In this document: in pieces, positions 27,001 through 64,000 of the stretch
How the letters are laid out: every line of letters starts with the position of its first letter
Position numbering within the stretch: position 1 is the stretch's first letter
DNA from: Atrina japonica
Taxonomy: Eukaryota > Mollusca > Bivalvia > Pterioida > Pinnidae
Assembly: GCA_030159075.1 (NCBI GenBank)
Contig: BROG01000030.1
Span: forward strand, 506,001 to 570,000
DNA: 64,000 nt
Direction of reading: 5' to 3'
Program-made: the position numbers and the translations under genes
The notes under the pieces: model-generated
What the model was told of the DNA's origin: nothing
Database searches by the model: none
Seen by the model: only the letters and a program-made list of their open reading frames with translations

Positions 27001-30000
27001 TTTTATTATTTTCCAGCTCAATGTATTTGCAGTGTTTGCTGCCAGCAGTCATTGTGAAAATCAGTTTTCAAAAGCACATACAGAAATATACTGCTTAAAA
27101 GCAATGTTGTAAAGATATGAACTATGTATACTGATATTTCTGAGGTGACCGTTAAGGGTCATGGGCCTTGTGTTACAATTGATTTTAAAAATCAATAATA
27201 ATATAATAATACATAGTGAAAAAAATAGTTAATTTGTAATTGATTGTTTATTTTTTCACCAGTATAAATACACAATATAACATGTTTCTTAAAGTCTTTG
27301 AAAAATGGATTGGGCCTTGAAAGTCATTAAATTTGATTCCGGGCCTTGAAAAGTACATAATTTCTGTTTCTTCCCTGTACTTCATATGAGTGTATTAGAA
27401 TATTCAACAAAATGTTTGCTTTTGTGGGTGGTGCTAGTCCTTAAAAAAGAGAATTGGCATTGAAAAGTCCTTAAATTTGGTTCCATTCTCAAAGATCGAT
27501 GATATAAGGGATACAAGTCTGAGGCAGTGTGAATCAGTTTAAAAGGACAGCTGTAAATGTGGTGGTGCAACTTTGTAGTTTAGAATAAAAATGAAGAAGT
27601 GCCAATGGATAAATGAAACTCCAAGTCCATTAGAATACAACAAATTTGATATTAAAAAAATGGTCGTAACATGAAGGGCAATTGTGAATCCTAAACAGGA
27701 TCGGACCAGGTGTCCAGAAGGAATCAGCTTCCCTTGTTAGCATACTACACCCGTCGCAAATTTACTAGGTTTTATTTTGTCAATTTATATACAATTCATT
27801 TGATATATCCCAGTAATATGACGGTTTCTGTTGTAGGTTTAATTTTTTATTCAAAACAAGAGAAAAATGGACTTTGGATGAGATTACACCCTACATCAGG
27901 TAGGTTTTGAAAAAATTTCTTAATATTTAATAATGTTGTCATACAAGATAGTAATAGAATCTTACATTGACGTGTTGAGCGATAAGGAAATCTCCACCCA
28001 AGGGGTAAGAGTCTGTCCAATCGTCTACCTCAGATTGGATTTCAGATTCTTACCACGAGGGTGGAGATTTTCATTTCTACTCAGCACACCGATGTTTGAA
28101 TATTTTTCTCCTGTTTTTTTTTTTAAATGCATGTTTATGTAGAACAACACAAATAAAGTTTGACATTACTATGCCCTGTATTCTAGAAGACCCAGAAATT
28201 TTAATGTCACAAATTGTACTGTTATGTCATGGCCCGTTTGAGCTTAAGACAGAGTTATTTTTTCATGGGTAATCATTGTCTTTTAGAGCCAAGTGTTGGA
28301 GAAATATAAATGTCTCTGTTTCAACATTCAATGATAGGACTTCAGTTAACAAAACTTCAGTCTTTTACACTCATAAAAACATGACTACAGGAAATTTCAA
28401 TTTTACAGATGCAAAATACTGGGGTATTATTTTGGCGAATAATTCTGAAAATGTGTAGACTTGACATAAAATTGTTGCGAAATTTAATTTACAGTTCATT
28501 AATTATCGTTCATCAGAGTAACATTCTAGTGACGTCATATTGGTGTTTATTGATAGGCTAATGATCGTTTTGTGATTTAATTTATCAATACCAATATATA
28601 ATTGTCGATACTTTAGCAATTTATTGGTGGAAAGTAATGAAACTATTATCAAAATTAGCACCAGAATTTTTATTAATTTTGGATGATAACCAAATTAGGT
28701 AGACAAAAGTTTAAAATTTAGAAATTACTCATACAAGGTAGTCTTGTTATGTCAAAATCAGATGAATCGAAATTCCAGATTTGTCATCAGAGATGAACCA
28801 CTGATCCTGATTTTTAAGGATAGAAAAATATGTTAATTAAAGGTTTTGGTTATTTCAAATTCTGGACATCTCAAAGGGACGGTCCCATGAATTTCAACAG
28901 GAGATTATACAGGATTCCACTGTATTTTGTGAAGTTCATTTTTTCCTACTGATATAAAGATCAATTTCCTTTGTTGTCTTTGGTAATATTGAATGTATGA
29001 ACAGATATATTTATAACAACAGAAAATGAAAACGAGTTTGACTAAAAATTTTAATCATTGAAAATTAAATAAACATGATAAATATTAAAAGAACCCTAAT
29101 TGTCAGAAATTTATTGTAATGTTTGTATGGGCAAATACAAATCTATGTTATATAGTACACTTTTTTTGGTACTGTACTGTATGTACTTTGTTTCTTTTTA
29201 TGCTCCCGATGACCACCGAGGGCATCTAGTGTTTGAATCATCCATCTGTCTGTCTGTCTATTTGTCTGTCTGTCTGACTGTAATTCTGTCCCGCTTATAT
29301 AAAGTGCATTATTTCATGTTTGGTTTGTGATACAGTAACCCCTGGGGGTGGGGTGGTGTTAAAATGTAGGACATTGCAATATTTAAAGTTTGGATTGTGA
29401 TACAGAAACCAAACTTAAACCCTAAGTTCATGTAAGAGTTGCTTACACTTCACTGACATCACAGGCCCCTGGGGTGTACTTCGCTGACATCACATGCCCC
29501 TGGGTATGGGTGGGGTCATTTATTTACCAGCATAGAAATTTGTTGGGGGCATTCATGTTTCACAAACACATTTTTTCAAGTGAGCTATTTTGATAACTCC
29601 CTGTCCGGCATCCGGCCATAAACATTTCATATTTTCGACTTCTTTGAAACCACTAAAAGGACTTTGATGAATCTTGACAAGGAACAAGTGCTCAAGATCC
29701 TTTACCAATTTGTAATTTTCAGCCGGTTCGATCCAAGGTTTGATCCAGGATGCGGCAGAATAAGTCCCAAAAGGTACACCTCTTTAAAAAAACCTTCTCT
29801 AGAACCGCTGCTTAAATTGAAAAATGGTTGTTTCTGAGTGATCTACATGGATGTATGATTCAAGTTTGTATTTCTCATAAAAATTTGAATCTTAATTTTT
29901 GACGCATTTTTGAGGTCTTTTCAGCCTTTGTCATTTTCATTAATTTTTGCATTATTTCCTCAATTATCTCCCCTTGCATTCACTTTGATGCATTCATTTA

Positions 30001-30615
30001 ATGTGTTTTACTTGTAATTAGGTGAAGAAATACTTTGGTGCAAGAATTTTGCAAAAATTTTATTTTTAGAATTTTTCATAAATTTTTTAAGACTGCAGAT
30101 ATAGAGGGGAGAGCATTAATCACACTATCAGCTTTTGTTTCAAAACTACTGAAGGAATTTTGACGAAACTTTGCAGGAAGCAAGTGCTCAAGGTCCTTTA
30201 GTTTGTAGTTTTCAGTCAGATTGGCACATGGATGGATCCAGGGCGGGGCAGAATACGTCCCAAAAAGTACCCTCTTTAAAAATCTTCTTCTCCAGAACCA
30301 CTACATGAATTGAAAAAGGGATTATTTCTGAGTGATCTACATGGATGTATGATTCAAGTTCGTATTTTTCATAGACTTTTTCATCATTTATCAGCCTACA
30401 GATGCATATTCTTCTTGGTCTTCTTTCCACATTTGTAGATGGTTCTTAGGTGAGCGAATGAGGACCTCTTGTTTCCCAAATTACATCTATAAGGTCTATG
30501 TTTCAGGGATTTAACCACAGACAAGCTTGATGTTGGTGCTTTGTTGACCAGATATGCCAGAGCTTCTCTGCGGAATGGTACCAAAGTGTTTAACTCGCGC
30601 CGACCAGTAACATGA
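11934..30615 (+). CDS. DSCC1: DSCC1 (DCC1), sister chromatid cohesion / CTF18-RFC subunit (gene span, first few codons missing)
   Basis: DCC1 is the specific subunit that, with CHTF18 and CHTF8, forms the alternative clamp loader CTF18-RFC. That complex handles PCNA at replication forks, contacts DNA polymerase epsilon and supports sister chromatid cohesion in the nucleus. Eleven exons with GT-AG borders and compatible phases (11934-12098, 15109-15274, 15765-15899, 17597-17687, 18445-18583, 19537-19625, 21069-21145, 22437-22514, 24766-24851, 27837-27899, 30507-30615) splice to 398 codons plus stop; the human protein is about 393 residues. Family blocks in order: ELAKLEAND, VIRGDKDEGAVLC, HGYFELRPCKPKVKKLKDLL, GYWRVLDFDFLSQVLNHI, TVWEQSVPTGMKTSL, GLALIERN, LPEDISERF and the terminal NGTKVFNSRRPVT. 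No frameshift or stop is seen. The start codon is not in the visible exons: the first begins with one base of a split codon. Confidence 0.95.
14074..14231. mobile_element. MITE of the TACAGTGGAACCTGCTTTAG family
   Basis: Starts TACAGTGGAACCTGCTTTAG and carries internal 'AAAGACCACCTCCCTTTAAA' words. The same internal sequence recurs at 50851-51010. The right end (GTCGTTTCACTCTA) is a decayed inverse of the left. Resembles pogo/Tigger-derived MITEs by TIR start. Confidence 0.6.
14351..14585. mobile_element. Short non-autonomous element with CAGGGTTC / GACCCCTG ends
   Basis: 235 bp, beginning CAGGGTTCAACATTAAGG and ending with the imperfect inverse TTATTGTTGACCCCTG. Flanked by GGAGT on both sides, a likely target-site duplication. 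The interior repeats GACAAGT words and a CTTGTCCTGCAGGACAAG palindrome. Confidence 0.6.
15109..15274 (+). CDS. DSCC1: DSCC1 exon
   Basis: Completes the split Asn codon and encodes VVIRGDKDEGAVLCTQNKTY, then the EAEISNSMLIVPDV block, among the most conserved N-terminal motifs of the family. Ends CAG at a GTGAGT donor in phase 0. Confidence 0.93.
15765..15899 (+). CDS. DSCC1: DSCC1 exon with donor at the head of a minisatellite
   Basis: Encodes VTSVVHGYFELRPCKPKVKK, then LKDLLEVNKYSG and a Lys end. Phase 0 at both borders. Its donor, AAAAAG|GTGAGTATCCTGG, is the first member of the tandem array at 15890-16930, in which donor-like words recur. Confidence 0.92.
15890..16930 (+). repeat. Minisatellite of splice-donor-like units in DSCC1
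   Basis: Array starting at the exon donor (GTGAGTATCCTGG at 15900). AGGTAAGTATCCTGG recurs at 15966, 16078 and 16190 (period 112). AGGTAAATATCCTGG recurs at 16315, 16398, 16481 and 16564 (period 83). AAGGTGAGTACAGTG lies between them. From about 16620 the units decay to GTGAGATGGAGTGAAATCAG variants. Nearly every unit contains one or two good 5' splice-site matches. Confidence 0.92.
17186..17369. mobile_element. MITE with CAATAAAACCTG / CAGGTTTCACTGTA ends
   Basis: 184 bp. Left end TACAATAAAACCTGCTATAG and right end CTATATACAGGTTTCACTGTA are imperfect inverses. The internal sequence repeats 'ATATAGGxxACC' words. Same superfamily as the elements at 14074 and 50851. No coding capacity. Confidence 0.65.
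17597..17687 (+). CDS. DSCC1: DSCC1 exon
   Basis: Acceptor TTTGTTTCAG; encodes FKWEDLLDSVQASESEIKLA and LEKFQACNIE, then one base of a Gly codon. It corresponds to the human segment around DLLDQIQASEEEI. The donor is GTATAT, which is weak relative to GTAAGT. Confidence 0.9.
18103..18432 (+). repeat. Minisatellite of acceptor-like units before a DSCC1 exon
   Basis: About nine imperfect copies of a roughly 40-bp unit, TTTTCTCTTTGACTAGGTCA followed by AGTATGTTTTG. Each unit has a pyrimidine tract followed by CTAG, so it mimics a 3' splice site. The true acceptor (ATAG at 18441-18444) follows directly after the array. Confidence 0.85.
18445..18583 (+). CDS. DSCC1: DSCC1 exon, GYWRVLDFDF block
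   Basis: Acceptor TTCATTACATAG lies just after an array of acceptor-like repeats. Encodes GYWRVLDFDFLSQVLNHIIQ, a Trp-containing segment and QTLEELFP, then two bases of an Arg codon. GYWR is the hallmark of the central winged-helix region of DCC1. Donor GTGTTT. Confidence 0.93.
18711..18905 (+). mobile_element. Decayed tRNA-derived SINE
   Basis: GGGCCTTCATGGCCGAGTTA and the following sequence is a diverged copy of the SINE heads at 34561 and 35788, including a 'GTTTGAGCCCGACGG' B-box-like stretch and 'AGTTTACTTGCG'. No intact tail. Confidence 0.6.
19537..19625 (+). CDS. DSCC1: DSCC1 exon with acidic linker
   Basis: Completes Arg and encodes GVIEHVLRHYGDKM, then an acidic stretch (HDEDEDDRMEI). 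The family has 'HCLKCYGKKY' followed by an acidic patch here. Donor GTACAG follows one base of an Asp codon. A minus-strand open frame over it is a shadow. Confidence 0.85.
20913..20950. repeat. Short perfect hairpin
   Basis: Arms of 17 bp around ATTAAATTTGGTCAA with a 4-base loop CTAA, in a DSCC1 intron about 120 bp upstream of the exon at 21069. Function unknown. Confidence 0.7.
21069..21145 (+). CDS. DSCC1: DSCC1 exon
   Basis: TTTTTCAG acceptor; encodes DTTFYSLNEDKICRFFAELV and LRNSEK, matching the human YFELDADKICRAAARMLL segment. Phase 0 donor GTAATT. Confidence 0.9.
21727..22375 (+). mobile_element. Decayed SINE pair (GTTAAAGAACCCTC family)
   Basis: 21727-21895 carries 'GGTTCGAGTCTCAG' (B box), 'GAGACAGTACAAACCGAGGT' and 'GCACGTTAAAGAACCCTCAC', matching the better copy at 51690. 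A second, more worn piece occupies 22225-22375. Open frames here are not genes. Confidence 0.65.
22437..22514 (+). CDS. DSCC1: DSCC1 exon, WEQSVP motif
   Basis: Encodes FNFQEFLTVWEQSVPTGMKT and SLFQLE, one of the best conserved stretches of DCC1 (human has EVWQQSVPEGM). TTTTTTCAG acceptor and GTAAGA donor, phase 0 at both sides. Confidence 0.95.
23865..24130. mobile_element. Fold-back element with about 110-bp imperfect arms
   Basis: The left arm contains CTGGATAACTGCGTTCCTAC and ACAAGAAGTTTCGT. The right arm contains their inverses ACGAAACTTCTTG and GTAGGAACGCAGTTATCC in mirrored order. The centre (about 23975-24015) is unpaired. Located in the DSCC1 intron between 22514 and 24766. No coding sequence. 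Confidence 0.75.
24766..24851 (+). CDS. DSCC1: DSCC1 exon
   Basis: Encodes GLALIERNCKPEVIWYFPVE and NLPEDISE, then two bases of Arg. Matches the GLALVDRHSRPEIIFL region of the human protein. TTGTTTTTAG acceptor and GTAATA donor. Confidence 0.93.
25305..26389. mobile_element. 1.09-kb non-autonomous TIR element with TTTGA target duplication
   Basis: Left end CAGGGTTTTCCCTGGG and right end CAGGGGAAAACCCTG form 12-bp perfect terminal inverted repeats. TTTGA occurs immediately outside both ends (25300-25304 and 26390-26394). Near the left end the word AGGAGTCCATTTGGTAAATT is tandemly repeated. No open reading frame of note. Confidence 0.75.
27837..27899 (+). CDS. DSCC1: DSCC1 exon
   Basis: Completes Arg and encodes FNFLFKTREKWTLDEITPYI, then two bases of Arg. 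It matches the human RFNSLFSLREKWTEEDIAPY segment. Donor GTAGGT. A 90-bp imperfect palindrome lies about 90 bp downstream. Confidence 0.93.
27987..28072. repeat. 86-bp imperfect palindrome in DSCC1 intron
   Basis: GAAATCTCCACCC pairs with GGGTGGAGATTTTC, and GGTAAGAGTCTG with CAGATTCTTACC; TCCAATC pairs with GATTGGA around the centre. It could fold as a long stem about 90 bases after the donor at 27900. Confidence 0.7.
29196..30474 (+). mobile_element. Dispersed bivalve-type repeat ending GGTGAGCG...CCTCTTGTTT
   Basis: Two internal subunits of about 490 bp, each with 'CAAGTGCTCAAG', a 'GGATCCAGG'-like word and 'GTCCCAAAAGGTAC'. The 3' end is AGGTGAGCGAATGAGGACCTCTTG. The same family lies inverted at 57908-59358 and, related, at 52885-54650. 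A CTGT-rich microsatellite is at 29245-29280. Confidence 0.6.
30507..30615 (+). CDS. DSCC1: DSCC1 last exon with stop codon
   Basis: TTTCAG acceptor, then RDLTTDKLDVGALLTRYARA and SLRNGTKVFNSRRPVT with TGA at 30613-30615. The NG.KV.NSRRP terminus is diagnostic for DCC1. The end of a dispersed repeat (GGACCTCTTGTTT) lies only about 30 bp upstream of the acceptor. Confidence 0.96.
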
Positions 30616-33093
30616 AACTCCACAGCTAATATTTAGATAATAGATGCTGTGGAGTTGGTATGACAGCATCTAGAAATTTAAGTGCAGTCAGACACATACT
30701 TCAATGATCTCATCACTTGATATGGAGCTACACATGTGCAATATTTATAAGTACAGGTACATCAAGCACCAATAAATAACTTGAAAATATATTTTGTTGT
30801 GTTACAACTTAATTGATCATTTTTGTGTAGTGATATATTTAGCTCAACTGGCTAAATCAGTTATGTGAACTATTGTCATCATGTGGTGTCCCTTGTCTTT
30901 GTTTGTGTCAACTATTTAAATAGATATTTCATCCTGAAATGTCCGAGGCATTTGGAACCAGACTTTGCCTGATTGGTTCTTGGGTTGTCCTTTCAAAATT
31001 TTGGTTGAAATTCTCACTCTCAGTCCCAAAATGGTCACCATCACTGAAATAAGAAATTTCTTCAAATGGCAGTAATTAATTTTTCAGACTGTCTTACAAT
31101 GTCAGGTAGAAAGGTCAACATTTTCTTTTTTTCACAAAATCAATTTCATAGTTATGACGGAAATAGTCAAACCACTTATCTTGGTCTACCCCAGATGTTA
31201 CAAATCTCTCTCATTCCTGTGTTTCTAAATAGGCATGCACTTTTCAAAATATTACCATGAGAGATATGTTTTTGTATACAAAATTATTTGGGAATTCTGT
31301 AATCTAGGGCTGTATATTGGTCATTTAATTTTGATACGATACAATATTGTAACTAATTATACACAATATATTGGATTGGATTGTATTTATCCTTCAGAAT
31401 TTTCATGTAAGAGATGATGAAAAGACAACAAAAACAAATGTTTTCAAATTTAATTTAAACAAACTGACTTTTTGAACCCATGGACACAACTCTTAAGTTG
31501 ATAGACATAATTAAGTAGCAAGATTTAAACTTGCATTATTTTCTCAAATTCGTAAGACTAAGAAGCATCAACATGGGTTCAAACAGGCTCTTGTTGCTTT
31601 TTAGATATAATATCAAGGGAGTTCAGAAATGTCTTCAGTTGCATCAAGATTTACAAAATTAATTTGTCAAATTCATACCTGGGCTGTTATTTTAAAAAAT
31701 CAACCACATATGAATGTCATACCGGTAACTTGACATAATTTTTAACTGCTAATATTACAGTAATAAAAATCGTGTAGACCTAACATTTGTTGTCAGTAGT
31801 GGCACATACATAGTTATTTTTGTCCAAAACATTGATTGTATCATGGGGGTTTAAATGAAAAGAACGTGAGTTTTGCCTCCTAGACCAGTTGTTCATCTTT
31901 TGGTTAAATATAACCCTTGGTTAAATATGGTTACCAGGGGTTATATAACCTAGGATTAAAATCTTGAGAATGGTGCCGATCTTCAGCCAGTTTGAAATAA
32001 TAAAACTAGTAATCGCATCAACATCTATGCTAACAAGTAGCATTTATTAAGTAATGTAGCTTTTTGTAAGGCCATTTCAAGTTATTATGTTCATTGTCCA
32101 CTCTGAAATAAAAAATCTATCTTTCTATCAGAAAAAAAATGACAAAAACACAACATGGCACCTGATCCCACCTCTTGATTTGAAGAGGTCCATGTTTGTC
32201 CATTTTTTACCAGATTTGTACCTATATCCTGGACATCTTAATGATTTATACCTTGGTATCTGAGACTTTTTATACATTGAAGTGTTTTCCTGATGTGTTA
32301 AAAAAAGCCAAAAATAAACTGATAAAAGCCATATTTTTGGCATATATTTGTAGATAAGGTTTTACAGTGATTAAAAAATGTTTATATGTTCATTTAAGGA
32401 CTATGTTCCATATTCTTTTTTTGATGTTTTTTTCTTTTCTTGTTTTATGATCATGAAACCAATCTGTCCACAGATATTTAGCAGAGAACATCGAATGATC
32501 TAAAATGTTGTAAAGTAAATAAAGTGATAGTTAACATAGATCAATTCCAATTTTGATTGCCACCATTAATTAACAATTATGACACCCCCCCCCCCCCCCC
32601 CCCCAAATGATATGCAAGAGTTTATATTTCAAGGGCAGGTCAAGAAATGTGATTTTTTAACGAGAAAGGCATACAATTAACACAATGCTAAAACTACTTT
32701 ATATATATATATATCAATCACTTTAATCCTCAATCTTGTGTTTTATCTAAAGTCAGTCATTTGGAAATTTGTATGTTCGGGTCCAGGTATTTATTTCTAA
32801 TCCACTTGAAGTAGTGTAACTTTTTTAAAGAGGCTTTAAGTTTGTAAGATTTCATAGGGTTAAAAGACAATTCAATTGTTTTACTGAAGTGTGTGGCGAA
32901 GTTCCGAATTACTTTCTTTTATACTTGCATAAAAAACTTATGCACGCATGCATTGTTTTATGTGATTGACATACAAGAAAACCGCCTTATGGTATTAAGT
33001 TGTCTTTGAATTATGGTTTTGGAAAAGTCACTGTTAATTTTATGTGTATTCAGTTTATCCATGGGATAATTTTGACATTAAAAAAAAATTTAA
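30616..33093 (+). other. DSCC1 3' flank to PHF24-like first exon: no gene seen
   Basis: Intergenic DNA. Contains a poly(C) run (about 32583-32604), a short (TA)n at 32700-32713, a GGTTAAATATAACC-type inverted word cluster at 31905-31955 and a repeat fragment at 32150-32270 shared with 38870-39000 and 61015-61140. Several short open frames show no similarity. Confidence 0.6.
30771..30776 (+). terminator. Candidate poly(A) signal of DSCC1
   Basis: AATAAA about 155 bases after the stop, followed within 25 bases by TTTTGTTGTGTT, a GT-rich downstream element. The position suits a short 3'UTR. Confidence 0.6.

Positions 33094-64000
<30,907 letters not shown>

Overview
The window is AT-rich animal nuclear DNA with small exons separated by long introns. 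Tandem repeats, tRNA-derived SINEs, retroelement debris and non-autonomous DNA transposons are dense. The repeat types (elements opening with GCTCACCTG and closing with GGCCTCTTGTT, tRNA-SINEs with a GTTAAACAACAAACAAAC tail, RT fragments with the YDKRDDF block) and the protein similarities point to a mollusc, most likely a bivalve; the species cannot be named from this sequence. Three genes, all on the + strand, are recognised by conceptual splicing against families I know, not by database search. Layout: (1) 1-1524 holds the last three coding exons of ALG6, the ER alpha-1,3-glucosyltransferase of N-glycan precursor assembly. (2) 1525-11933 is 3'UTR, intergenic DNA and probably the undetected first exon of the next gene; it contains a 32-bp minisatellite, an imperfect CA tract and several MITE-like elements. 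(3) 11934-30615 is DSCC1 (DCC1, subunit of the CTF18-RFC clamp loader): eleven phase-compatible exons giving about 398 residues, essentially the full protein apart from the first few residues. Introns 3 and 4 (counting visible exons) carry minisatellites built from 5'-splice-site-like and 3'-splice-site-like sequence. (4) 33094-64000 and beyond is a homologue of PHF24/GINIP (PHD finger plus EF-hand region). It has two homologous, phase-identical alternative first exons 15 kb apart, one encoding an N-myristoylation signal, a shared PHD exon at 57.1 kb and four EF-hand loops with good Ca2+ ligands, and it runs off the right edge. (5) The large 5' introns of PHF24 contain two young SINEs, a Penelope-like GIY-YIG remnant, a 4.1-kb head-to-tail tandem duplication with a degenerate RT fragment, a 1.7-kb TIR element, a 51-bp satellite, long (TA)n tracts and, further down, a degenerate minus-strand LINE. 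The three genes act in unrelated processes (glycosylation, chromosome cohesion, G-protein/Ca2+ signalling) and show no functional clustering. The most interesting signal is the PHF24-like locus: duplicated alternative first exons that would switch membrane anchoring on or off for a protein that here looks competent to bind calcium.
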